DNA of 18,171 nt from a bacterium (GCA_023512255.1 JAILZY010000069.1:1-18171), one strand, 5' to 3'. Shown: positions 7,701 through 15,082, counted from the stretch's first letter. Translations and numbers: made by a program. Notes: generated by a model not told the origin, from the sequence alone.

Positions 7701-8672
7701 TTAGACTACACGATCAGCCGACTCCGTCCAATTTTCAGAGGGTGTCTGTCTCAAACGCCGGAGATTCCGGTGAGTGTAGATAATTTTCAAAGCATCAATC
7801 AACAGGTGGAGAGGATTACCTAGACCGATCTGCCCCCTTGCGGAGGCTACCCTACCCTTTTGCCGGGGAGAAGATCGACTTTCATCCCGGCCCGGCTCCT
7901 CACAGTGCACTCTACTCCCTGGCTGGGGGCGACATTCTACCCTCACCTTTCTGATTGAAAATCCAAGGGCCCAGGCCAAATAGAGCTGCTCAAGATCAAA
8001 GCTTCGGCCATAAAGTTTTTGTGCCCCAGCAATACATCTGGCCGCATCCCGCCTAAAAAGCTTGAGCAGGCAGCCGCGGTATCTGATCCCCATGAGGGCT
8101 GCAAACCAGGTGGCGCTCTTGTCGTCGGGATAGTTAATCCCAAGGCCTCTCCTCCAAACCTTCGTAAAAACAGACTGCTGGCTGCTCTGCTGATTCCCAT
8201 TCTGCCTATCTTCCCCCCAGCCCATTGGAAGACCGAGCACCAGGTCTGCTCCAGCCTGAGCATAAGGCAACATTTTTTCCACCTCGGCAATGGGGACCGA
8301 CATCTCTTCGTCGGTACAGAGGATATACCTTCCCCTGGTTCTGAGTAGGCTTCGAGATAGGGAAAATCCCTGGCCGAGATGTTCGATGTTTCTCTTAACT
8401 CGGGTGGATCTTTGCTCTTTAAACTCGTAGATATAGCGACCTGGATCGGTGATTACTTCGGTGGTTTGGTCATAGTTGCCTCTGTCGACTACGAGGATTT
8501 CCGAATTGAAGCGCTGGGTCTGGAGGTAATCTTTGATTAGATCGAGTGTCTCATCAATCTGGTTCTGCTCACGAGAGATGGAAACGATTACCGAGAGGAA
8601 AATATTTGGGTTAGGAGGGTTTTCCTCTTCCAAGGACTGGGCCGGTTCCTGGTAGTTTGCTTCTGCTTTCAT
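7701..8672 (-). CDS. Family 2 glycosyltransferase (dolichyl-phosphate-glucosyltransferase-like), divergent
   Basis: A 323-residue GT-A-fold transferase. FLSVIVSISREQNQIDETL (about 25-43) is the N-terminal strand-helix, and SEILVVDRG (57-65) is the second strand. GQGFSLSRSLLRTRGRYIL (100-118) followed by CTDEEMSVP (119-127) corresponds to the G.G.A...G...ARG.Y.LFTDADLSTP signature of polyprenyl/dolichyl-phosphate glucosyltransferases. The metal-binding DxD-like site is therefore D121-E122-E123, with Glu for the second Asp. The usual DTQCGFKLF motif appears as RGCLLKLF, lacking the Asp. Activity could still exist but is less certain. It has no membrane helices and a 23-residue N-terminal extension. 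It may glycosylate the exopolysaccharide or an envelope carrier, but it is not in the operon. A GAGGG SD lies just before the ATG. Confidence 0.82.
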   Translation of the reverse strand: MKAEANYQEPAQSLEEENPPNPNIFLSVIVSISREQNQIDETLDLIKDYLQTQRFNSEILVVDRGNYDQTTEVITDPGRYIYEFKEQRSTRVKRNIEHLGQGFSLSRSLLRTRGRYILCTDEEMSVPIAEVEKMLPYAQAGADLVLGLPMGWGEDRQNGNQQSSQQSVFTKVWRRGLGINYPDDKSATWFAALMGIRYRGCLLKLFRRDAARCIAGAQKLYGRSFDLEQLYLAWALGFSIRKVRVECRPQPGSRVHCEEPGRDESRSSPRQKGRVASARGQIGLGNPLHLLIDALKIIYTHRNLRRLRQTPSENWTESADRVV

Positions 8673-8837
8673 TTTCCCTCAATCTTACAGCGCCTTGGTT
8701 AATCCCTCTTGGGAGCACCTGGAGTAATAGGTATTTGACGAATTTTTATCTCCATATCAATAGTTGTTGTCGGCTTTTTTGTATCATATATTGCAGAAAA
8801 TATGTATAAATTGGGGAGAATTGGCCATCAAAAAAAC

Positions 8838-8866
8838 TTGACATTTAGCATTAATTAAGTTATCTT
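8838..8866 (+). promoter_or_regulatory. Sigma-70 promoter TTGACA-N17-TATCTT
   Basis: A perfect -35 box (8838-8843) and a 4-of-6 -10 box (8861-8866) are separated by the ideal 17 bp. Transcription would begin near 8873 and run toward the cysteine-rich protein gene, leaving a leader of about 350 nt. That leader is either a regulated 5' UTR or a separate small RNA. Confidence 0.6.
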
Positions 8867-8932
8867 AGCCCAAAATAATACCTCATTGTATACATAATTT
8901 ATTTTCTCTCTATTTAATTTCTACTATAAATT

Positions 8933-9015
8933 GATTACCATCTTTGTTACCTATTACCAAATAGTTATTCCAGCGATAACAATTTTGTAACCAAGAGCCT
9001 TCTGTCTTTGGTAAC
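8933..9015. promoter_or_regulatory. Cluster of GTTACC/GGTAAC-like elements
   Basis: Seven related hexamers occur in 83 bp: ATTACC 8934, GTTACC 8946, ATTACC 8953, GTTATT 8964, GATAAC 8975, GTAACC 8987 and GGTAAC 9010. TTACCAAA (8954-8961) is perfectly complementary to TTTGGTAA (9007-9014), and GTTAT (8964-8968) to ATAAC (8976-8980). The group can therefore be read either as repeated protein half-sites or as a folded RNA leader made from the promoter at 8838. No protein is assigned. Confidence 0.4.
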
Positions 9016-9098
9016 AGATTAACCTCAAGATAAAGTCGTAAAATCCGCTTTGGTCATAAGGCCAAAAAATTGAAGAACCTTAAGAGCAATATGCAAAA

Positions 9099-9149
9099 TT
9101 GTATTCTGTTTTGATAAAAAGGTATGATTTATGCCATCAAAAAGAATAC
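9099..9149 (+). promoter_or_regulatory. Long dyad overlapping a second possible promoter
   Basis: GTATTC..TTTTGAT (9101-9115) pairs with ATCAAAA.GAATAC (9136-9149), and inside it GGTA (9121-9124) pairs with TGCC (9132-9135). This gives an extended, slightly bulged stem of about 17 pairs. A moderate promoter, TTGTAT (9099-9104), 18 bp, TATGAT (9123-9128), lies inside the dyad, as expected of an operator; its start would be near 9135, about 90 nt before the ATG. The stem is followed by A residues, not T, so it is not a plus-strand terminator. Confidence 0.45.
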
Positions 9150-9225
9150 AAAAGGGTATAAAAAATAAATAGTAAATTTTTAAGACTAATTTATAAAAAT
9201 AACTTTAGAAGAAAGGAGAAACCCC

Positions 9226-9798
9226 ATGAAAGTGCAAAGCCTATTCAAACAAAGTGTTATCTGGATGCTTATTTCAATTCTTATCCTACTCTTCAGCACT
9301 CCCCTGGTCCAGGCAAAAGATGATCAGGCCTCTCCCCTGTTCAAAGAGTCGCTCCATGAGACGCTCAAGGAGTTCGATCACGGGACGGTAAAAATTGATG
9401 TCGATCGTGGGCCTCTTGGACTAAGCCGCGAGGTGAAAGTTGAGATTGAAAAAACTCCAGGCAACAGGGAAATAACTGTGGAAATTGAAAAGAAACCCTG
9501 CGGCAGAGAAGTAAAAATAGAAATCGACCATAAACCCTGCAATCAAAACGAGCGATTCCCAGGTCGGGGCGACTTTCCGATCATCTGCCCTACCCTCCGA
9601 GGCAAGACCTGTCAGGGAGTAAGGTGCTACGGCTTTCCTACCCTGGTGGGAAATACGTGCAGCACTACCTGTGGAGTTCGCTCTACCTGCAGCAGTGGCC
9701 GCTTCTGTCGCATCTACCCTTCACCATGCGCCAAGGCGGATAGCCCTCGCCAATTGGCTAAAGGGAGTGAGAAGCCGCTCCTCTTTGACCTCTTTTGA
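9226..9798 (+). CDS. Secreted cysteine-rich protein with 13-residue repeats, unknown function
   Basis: A 190-residue protein that I do not recognise. A strong signal peptide (residues 1-30, hydrophobic core about 11-28, cleavage likely after VQA) sends it to the periplasm or cell surface. Next comes a charged strand-like repeat: GTVKIDVDRGPLGLS (53-67), REVKVEIEKTPGN (68-80), REITVEIEKKPCG (81-93) and REVKIEIDHKPCN (94-106). The alternating V/I with E/K/D pattern is typical of amphipathic beta strands with a turn at the Pro. The C-terminal half carries most of the ten cysteines (92, 105, 121, 129, 134, 145, 149, 155, 161, 168); the even number suggests disulfides. AAAGGAG 7 nt before the ATG fixes the start. 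It lies 133 bp upstream of the two large membrane-protein genes on the same strand and may share their transcript. Confidence 0.88.
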   Translation: MKVQSLFKQSVIWMLISILILLFSTPLVQAKDDQASPLFKESLHETLKEFDHGTVKIDVDRGPLGLSREVKVEIEKTPGNREITVEIEKKPCGREVKIEIDHKPCNQNERFPGRGDFPIICPTLRGKTCQGVRCYGFPTLVGNTCSTTCGVRSTCSSGRFCRIYPSPCAKADSPRQLAKGSEKPLLFDLF

Positions 9799-9810
9799 TT
9801 GCTATTTATA

Positions 9811-9850
9811 AAAATAGCTAAAAAATCTCAAAAATAGCTAAAAAGTCTCA
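9811..9850. repeat. 20-bp tandem repeat, two copies
   Basis: AAAATAGCTAAAAAATCTCA (9811-9830) is followed directly by the same 20-mer with one change, G for A at 9845. The 5' part also forms a small hairpin with GCTATTT (9801-9807). It lies between the cysteine-rich protein gene and the following terminator-like hairpin. No function is evident. Confidence 0.75.
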
Positions 9851-9853
9851 AAG

Positions 9854-9885
9854 CCCCCGAGGTGGTAGTGTTCCCGCCTCGGGGG
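9854..9885 (+). terminator. GC-rich hairpin downstream of the cysteine-rich protein gene
   Basis: CCCCCGAGG (9854-9862) pairs with CCTCGGGGG (9877-9885), extended by a G-T and two G-C pairs to about 12 bp. There is no T run after it. It may stop only part of the transcription, letting some messages continue into the two membrane-protein genes, or it may protect the 3' end of the upstream message. Confidence 0.55.
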
Positions 9886-9917
9886 ATCACACCGTTGACT
9901 CAAGGGGCCTTGAAATT

Positions 9918-9923
9918 AAGGAG
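9918..9923 (+). promoter_or_regulatory. Ribosome binding site that decides a TTG start
   Basis: AAGGAG ends 8 nt before TTG at 9932. No ATG or GTG in this frame lies at a suitable distance, so this site is the reason for accepting TTG as the start of the 868-residue protein. Directly upstream is the small dyad CAAGG-GG-CCTTG (9901-9912). Confidence 0.7.
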
Positions 9924-9931
9924 CAGACTTT

Positions 9932-12538
9932 TTGAAAACTTCCCCTCATTCCCTTCTGAATCATCATCGGCGCCAGGATCAAAACCACACAAAGCAGCAG
10001 AAGAGGGCATTTAAACTGCTCAGCCACTGCTCCCGATCTCCTGCAGACAGCCAAAAGGGGAGTAGGGCATTTGCTCCTGTGGCTCTGTTTTTAGCTCTTC
10101 TGACCACTAATCTAAGCACTCTGTTCTATTTCGGACAGCCATTTGTCCGGCTCACCTCCTGTGTTCTCGGACTGATGCTGATTGCCTCCATCATTCAGGC
10201 CGCCTGGCGAGTTCAGAAAAGGAGTTTATGGCCGGATTTTCTCTTGACCGCGGTAGGCTTTGCTTTCATGCTGCTTTTCCTTGATTCAAAAGAAGCGGGC
10301 TTTATCGGTCTTATCTGCGCCCTGGGAGTGGCTCTTACTCTTTTTGCTGATGAAGCTAAGGATGAGATTTACGCTCTCCTCACTGCCAGCGGGCTGGTAG
10401 CCTTATTCGATTATGGATACAGCCACATCTGGCTGATCTGGTATGGGGTAAGATGGGCCAATCGCCTGATGATGCGCCTGATCGAAATTCTAACCAGACA
10501 GCCCATGCCCTTTGGTCATCATGCTAGCGGCTTTTTTATCCTGATCCCCTTCATCGCCTATCTTGTGGCTTTCATCCTCCATGCCCAAAGAGCAGGCCAC
10601 AGAGCATGGCGAAAAAACCCTGCGGCCAAGGCGGCCTCGGCTTTGGACCAGGAGGCTGGCATAATCATGAGGCTGGAAAACCCAGCGGCTATGAGTACCT
10701 TGGCTCTTTGGTTTGACAGTCTGCTCATGCTCCTTAGCCTCCTTGCCTGCCAAGCGCTCTATCTTATCATCCAGCAGGCTATTTTCTCTAGGCTTCGATT
10801 TAGGGTATATCAGGCTCTGTTTCAACTCTCTCCATTTGAGACTCACTGGTTTGCCTTCTTGATATTTCTGGTCCCCCTTTGGCTCTATAAAACAAGGCTC
10901 AAAGGCAAGTTAGCCCTCTCTCAGGGTAGAAAGCTCACGGGGGACTGCTCATGCTCCTGCTGCTGCGGCGGCATGAGCCTAGGGAGGCGGATTGTCGCCT
11001 TCGCCTTTGTCCTCCTTATCTTACTGATGGTTCAGGACCGGCGGGCCATCATCCCCTGCGGCCGTGGCCGCGTGGCTTTGGACCGTCAAAGGAGGGTTGT
11101 GATTTACGACAATCTGGACTGGTCGCGGCCTAAATTTGGCTACTATGGGGATCGAAGCGGAGGGATGTTTGGTAATTTGCCTGACTTTTTAAGCTCTCTT
11201 GGGTTCCTTGTGCAGCTTGAGAAAGAGCTTGATGACAGTAAGCTTCAAGGGGTTGATCTGCTAGTGGTCATAAACCTCATGGAACGATTCAAGGCGCCGG
11301 TCAAGGAGGCGATCTTCCGCTACCTCCTAGCCGGAGGAAGCCTGCTGGTCATGGGAGATCATACCGGCCTTGGCTTCATCCGTGAGCCCTTAAACGACCT
11401 AATAGCCCCGCTGGGGATCAAGTTGCAGTTTGACAGCGCCTGCCCCCTTGTCCCTTCCTGGCAAAATTGCATGGAAATTCGCCCCCACAGGATAACCAAA
11501 CATCTGACTACGGAAAATGATCTCCAGATCTGGATTGGCGCCTCATTGGAAATTCGCCCACCGGCTCGGCCAATTCTGATCGGGGTGAGGGCATTTTCAG
11601 ATGCAGGCAACAAAGATAATCCCCAGGAAGGCTTTCTGGGCGACCTTCAATATCAAAGATCAGAGCAGTTAGGGGATGTGGTTCTAGTAGCCGAATCTCG
11701 GCTGGGTAAGGGAAAGATTCTGGTATTTGGTGATACCTCTAGCCTACAGAATGGGAGTCTGCCCTACAGCTACCAATTTATCCAGCAGATCTTTTACTGG
11801 CTGACGGAAAAGGCGAGTGATTTATCCCTGGCTGATTTATTCCTGGCTAAAACGCCGCGGGTGCAGGCTTATCATCAGCCTGATGAGCTTTCCACCAACC
11901 AGGAAAGCCCCAGGAGGGGAGCCTATAGGATAGCCTATATTGATAGTTCTCATGGTGAATTGTTTGACTTGAGTGGCTGGCAAAAAAACTCGATTGACGG
12001 GCTAGCCTATAACCTTATGAGAAACCGCTATACTCCCTTTATCACCAGAAGGCTTGATTCCACCCTGCTGGATAATTCAACCCTTTGGGTGTTTATCAGC
12101 CCTACCAAAAGCTTTTCCTCGAAAGAGCGAAAGCTTCTGCACCGTTTTATGGCTCAAGGGGGGATGATTCTCTGGACCTCAGGCTGGATGGTTCGTGAGG
12201 CCAGCCTCTCTTTCCTTGAAGACCTTAGTCTTTCAATTATCAATATTCCCCTTGGCCCGGTTAGGGAACGCTATGGAAATTATGAGGTCCAGTTTCAGGA
12301 TGCCTGGCCGATTCAAATTGAGCATCAGGCAGAGAACAAAACGAGGGTTTTGCTCCAGCGGGGCGGCTATCCACTGGTTGTTTTCCAAAGGTATGGCCGA
12401 GGTGGCTTGGTGCTTATCTCAGACACTCGCTTTGTGCTCAACCATAATCTTGAGCATATCAATAACTTCTACCATGAGGGAAACATTCTTTTTCTGCGGG
12501 ATATCATCGAGAAAATCATCTCCGGAGAGCGGCTATGA
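9932..12538 (+). CDS. Large membrane protein with two C-terminal GATase1-like domains (paralogue 1)
   Basis: An 868-residue protein that I can describe but not name. After a basic 45-residue N-terminus, about eight or nine transmembrane helices lie between 47 and 369 (for example 50-66, 75-93, 104-118, 199-217, 262-282, 304-319, 353-369). A cluster CSCSCCC (339-345) lies in the loop before the last helix. The rest looks extracytoplasmic or peripheral. Domain 1 (about 385-625) contains VDLLVVIN, FRYLLAGGSLLVMGDHTG and ILVFGDTSSLQNG. Domain 2 (about 665-862) contains LWVFISPTKSFSSKE, FMAQGGMILWTSG and GGLVLISDTRF. These resemble the glutamine-amidotransferase-like fold of DUF4350/GldG-type proteins. 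The nucleophilic Cys position is occupied by DHT or TSG, so amidotransferase activity is unlikely. It starts at TTG and overlaps the next gene by ATGA. Confidence 0.85.
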   Translation: MKTSPHSLLNHHRRQDQNHTKQQKRAFKLLSHCSRSPADSQKGSRAFAPVALFLALLTTNLSTLFYFGQPFVRLTSCVLGLMLIASIIQAAWRVQKRSLWPDFLLTAVGFAFMLLFLDSKEAGFIGLICALGVALTLFADEAKDEIYALLTASGLVALFDYGYSHIWLIWYGVRWANRLMMRLIEILTRQPMPFGHHASGFFILIPFIAYLVAFILHAQRAGHRAWRKNPAAKAASALDQEAGIIMRLENPAAMSTLALWFDSLLMLLSLLACQALYLIIQQAIFSRLRFRVYQALFQLSPFETHWFAFLIFLVPLWLYKTRLKGKLALSQGRKLTGDCSCSCCCGGMSLGRRIVAFAFVLLILLMVQDRRAIIPCGRGRVALDRQRRVVIYDNLDWSRPKFGYYGDRSGGMFGNLPDFLSSLGFLVQLEKELDDSKLQGVDLLVVINLMERFKAPVKEAIFRYLLAGGSLLVMGDHTGLGFIREPLNDLIAPLGIKLQFDSACPLVPSWQNCMEIRPHRITKHLTTENDLQIWIGASLEIRPPARPILIGVRAFSDAGNKDNPQEGFLGDLQYQRSEQLGDVVLVAESRLGKGKILVFGDTSSLQNGSLPYSYQFIQQIFYWLTEKASDLSLADLFLAKTPRVQAYHQPDELSTNQESPRRGAYRIAYIDSSHGELFDLSGWQKNSIDGLAYNLMRNRYTPFITRRLDSTLLDNSTLWVFISPTKSFSSKERKLLHRFMAQGGMILWTSGWMVREASLSFLEDLSLSIINIPLGPVRERYGNYEVQFQDAWPIQIEHQAENKTRVLLQRGGYPLVVFQRYGRGGLVLISDTRFVLNHNLEHINNFYHEGNILFLRDIIEKIISGERL

Positions 12539-14937
12539 GCTTTTGTCTATGGTTGCTGCCGTGGCTTCTTTCTTCAGGCTGGCTATTTCTGCTGCCGATC
12601 TTTGTGCCACCTGCGCCTCTTTGGGCCGCAGGATCAGTGACTTTAGCCATCAGCCTGGTATGGATGATCTGCCTAGCCAAGGGGAGAGGGCCATGCTCAA
12701 GGTCAGGCTCAGCGCTTTTTCCGCTGGCCGATTCTCTTATTCTCTGTGGCCTAATCTTTCTAGCTCAAGCAGCTATTCTGCCGCTTGGCTACTTTCTTTC
12801 GGCTCGCTATCATCGCCTTCCGTTTCTCCACCCCCTGCTCTATCCACTGCTAAAAGCCACTGGGTCTTGGATCAGCCTGAGTGATGGCGCATTTTTCATT
12901 CAGACAGTGAGCCGGACCCTAAAGGTCTCGATCAGCCTGGAGCAGCTTGGCCTTTTCCCATTTTTACTTACCCTGGCTGGCGGTCTGATGCTTCTTTTAG
13001 CCACTGGCCAGGGAAGAGGCAGGATGGGAAAATTCTTCCTCATCCTCTGTGGCTACTGTGTGGTGCGGTTTCTCATGCTTTTTCTCATTAGCCTTGAAAT
13101 CGAAACTCAGGTTATTTTCTGGTCATCACTGATCACTGCGGTCAGCTTTTTCCCCAAGAGCATAATCCTGGCTAAAATTTTGCCCATCTCCTCTGCGGGG
13201 CAGGGCCTATATGTCATCTATCCCTCTCTCGGTAGCCTAAAAGCCTACCGTAGGGTAGGCAGCCTGCTTTTTCTTGGCATGCTGTGTCTGGTCTTGGCCA
13301 TTGGTTTTAAGGATCCGGGCGCAAAAAAGCCTGGTCGGATCCTCATTGATGAGGCTCACAGCGACTGGGAGTGGACAGATGAGAAATTCGACACCAAGCT
13401 CTTTGGCAAAAGAAGCGATTATAACTTTTACTGCCTGAGTGAGTATCTAACCTATTTCTATCCTCAGGTGAAGAAAAACTATCAACCCTTAAGCCGGCAT
13501 ACTCTGGCTGAGGTTGATGTCCTGATCCTAAAGACCCCGACTCAGGAATACTCAGAGGATGAGATCTTGGCTATTGAGGATTTTGTGGCCAAAGGAGGTG
13601 GCCTTTTCCTCATCAGTGATCATACCAATGTGTTTGGCATGAGTACCTATCTCAATAAGGTGGCTAAAAAGTTTGGCTTGAGATTTCGCTATGATGTTAC
13701 CTATGATCTGCCGACCTATCAACTCTCTCTCTATCGCCCGCCTCGCCTATTACCTCATCCGGTGGTTCAGCATGTGCCCCTCTTTCTTTTTGGCTCATCC
13801 TGTACCCTGGCTATTCCACCGACAGCCTCATCAGTCATAACCGGCTATGGATTGCGAAATCACTACCTTGACTATTCCCAGAAAAATTTTTTCCCAATTC
13901 CCGAAGAGGACTTTGATTATGAATTCGGGCTTTTTATCCAAAGTGCAGCCGTAGAATACCGACAAGGGAGAGTATTGGCCTACACTGACAGTACCTGCTT
14001 TTCCAACTTCTTTATGTTTATCCCAGGAAAACCTGAGCTGCTTCTTGGCTCCATAGAGTGGCTCAACCGGAAAAACAGATATCGGCTAGCTAACCTTCTC
14101 TTTCTCCTAGCAGGGGCTTGCTGCCTCTTCGGCCTGGCCATTGTTTGGCGGCCAAAGCGGGCTGATTTTCTCGGCTACTTACTCACCTTTGGCCTTCTTG
14201 GGGTGGTTTTAGGAATTTCGGCTAGCCACCTGCTGAGCCAGAAAAATTATCAGCTTCCAAAGCCTAGGAAAGATTTCTTTCAGATAGCTCTAGAATCTGA
14301 GCACTCGACCTCTTTTCTCCCCACAAGCCGCCTGGCTGATAGTCGGGATAAAAGTTTTCTTACCTTTTTTGTCTGGATCCAGCGTCTTGGATATGTTCCC
14401 TGTCTAAAACCCAGCCTCGATGAGGCCATACGGTGCGGTAAAGTGGTGGTGATCATCGATCCTAAAAAAGAGTTTAGCTCAAAGGAGGTCTTAAAGGTAA
14501 AAAGCTATCTTCGCCAAGGAGGCTGCCTACTTCTCCTAGACAGCCCCAAAAACCGCGCCTCATCAGCCAATCAAATCTTGAAAACCTTTGATCTTAGGAT
14601 TGACCATCAGTCTATTGTCAAAGGGGAAATATTTGATCAGCGAACTGGCGCGGCCCTGGGAGAATTTGACCAAGCCTGGCAGATCAAAGGCGGCAGCCCC
14701 CTTCTGACTGACGGCCAGGGCAGGGCTGTTTTGGCGGTCAAACAGTGCGGTGCAGGATTGGTGGCTGTTTTTTCTGCCTCACACCTTTTCCGGGATGAAT
14801 CCCTAGGCTCTACCAGCTCGGTTCCAAATGAATACCAGCAATGGTTAAGCAGCCTGGAATTTTGGTTATTCGAGAGCCTGGCCAAAAAGGAATTCGTCCC
14901 TTATGCCTCACAAGGTGCGGCCACTCCTCATCAATAA
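12535..14937 (+). CDS. Large membrane protein with two C-terminal GATase1-like domains (paralogue 2)
   Basis: An 800-residue partner of the preceding protein. The N-terminal membrane part has about seven helices (for example 5-24, 31-48, 66-89, 138-156, 166-186, 192-214, 242-258). Domain 1 (about 266-510) begins GRILIDEAHSDWEW and contains VDVLILKTPTQEYSEDE, FVAKGGGLFLISDHTN and RVLAYTDSTCFSN. Two further helices (about 519-537 and 546-565) separate it from domain 2 (about 600-780), which has VVVIIDPKKEFSSKE and LRQGGCLLLLDSP. Matching positions with paralogue 1 (VD.L, GG.L....DHT, the shared FSSKE and QGG) show that the two arose by duplication. Again no GxCxG nucleophile is present, so a binding or scaffolding role is more likely than catalysis. 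Its ATG overlaps the upstream TGA, so the pair is translationally coupled and probably forms a complex. Confidence 0.87.
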   Translation: MSFCLWLLPWLLSSGWLFLLPIFVPPAPLWAAGSVTLAISLVWMICLAKGRGPCSRSGSALFPLADSLILCGLIFLAQAAILPLGYFLSARYHRLPFLHPLLYPLLKATGSWISLSDGAFFIQTVSRTLKVSISLEQLGLFPFLLTLAGGLMLLLATGQGRGRMGKFFLILCGYCVVRFLMLFLISLEIETQVIFWSSLITAVSFFPKSIILAKILPISSAGQGLYVIYPSLGSLKAYRRVGSLLFLGMLCLVLAIGFKDPGAKKPGRILIDEAHSDWEWTDEKFDTKLFGKRSDYNFYCLSEYLTYFYPQVKKNYQPLSRHTLAEVDVLILKTPTQEYSEDEILAIEDFVAKGGGLFLISDHTNVFGMSTYLNKVAKKFGLRFRYDVTYDLPTYQLSLYRPPRLLPHPVVQHVPLFLFGSSCTLAIPPTASSVITGYGLRNHYLDYSQKNFFPIPEEDFDYEFGLFIQSAAVEYRQGRVLAYTDSTCFSNFFMFIPGKPELLLGSIEWLNRKNRYRLANLLFLLAGACCLFGLAIVWRPKRADFLGYLLTFGLLGVVLGISASHLLSQKNYQLPKPRKDFFQIALESEHSTSFLPTSRLADSRDKSFLTFFVWIQRLGYVPCLKPSLDEAIRCGKVVVIIDPKKEFSSKEVLKVKSYLRQGGCLLLLDSPKNRASSANQILKTFDLRIDHQSIVKGEIFDQRTGAALGEFDQAWQIKGGSPLLTDGQGRAVLAVKQCGAGLVAVFSASHLFRDESLGSTSSVPNEYQQWLSSLEFWLFESLAKKEFVPYASQGAATPHQ

Positions 14938-14942
14938 CTCAA

Positions 14943-15082
14943 AAGCCCTTAAGCTCTCGCTAACAAAGCGCGCAAAGCTGGGGGCAGACCAGACACAAGG
15001 GCTTGCCTCTACACCTCTACAATTGATAGCCCAATTGATCCGCTGCGTAATTGTGTTACGCACTTACACTTAGCGAAAGAGC
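14943..15082. other. Structured non-coding segment between convergent genes
   Basis: Nested inverted repeats fill the 200-bp gap between the paralogue 2 stop and the HD-GYP stop. GCTCTCGCTAA (14953-14963) pairs with TTAGCGAAAGAGC (15070-15082) with a 2-nt bulge. TGCGTAA-TTGTG-TTACGCA (15044-15062) is a perfect hairpin. AAGCCCTT (14943-14950) pairs with AAGGGCTT (14997-15004), which competes with the outer stem. CCTCTACA occurs twice in tandem (15006-15021) and CAATTGAT twice (15020-15027, 15032-15039). No T run follows any stem. It may act as a two-way terminator or be the remnant of a mobile element. Confidence 0.55.

Larger units (their letters stand above)
8673..9225. other. 553-bp AT-rich divergent control region
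   Basis: No gene was found between the glycosyltransferase start (minus) and the cysteine-rich protein start (plus). The stretch is clearly richer in A+T than the flanking genes. It holds a near-consensus sigma-70 promoter, a cluster of GTTACC-like elements, a short hairpin TTTGGTC-ATAA-GGCCAAA (9049-9066), a long dyad with a second possible promoter, and a strong SD (AAAGGAG, 9212-9218, 7 nt before the ATG). The first, second and fourth of these are listed separately. Confidence 0.7.

Noticed and set aside
8867-9225. Known c-di-GMP (GEMM) riboswitch in the long leaders (also looked for at 16967-17291)
   Set aside because: Neither leader contains the conserved GEMM core elements. The structure seen is of a different kind.
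9811-9850. CRISPR array (also considered for 2966-2995 and 16744-16783)
   Set aside because: Each case is only two adjacent copies without spacers, and no cas gene is present.
12195-12884. 229-residue open frame on the plus strand across the junction of the two large membrane-protein genes
   Set aside because: It overlaps both genes in another frame. Those genes have matching domain motifs and a coupled ATGA junction, whereas this frame has no recognisable domain and no fitting SD.
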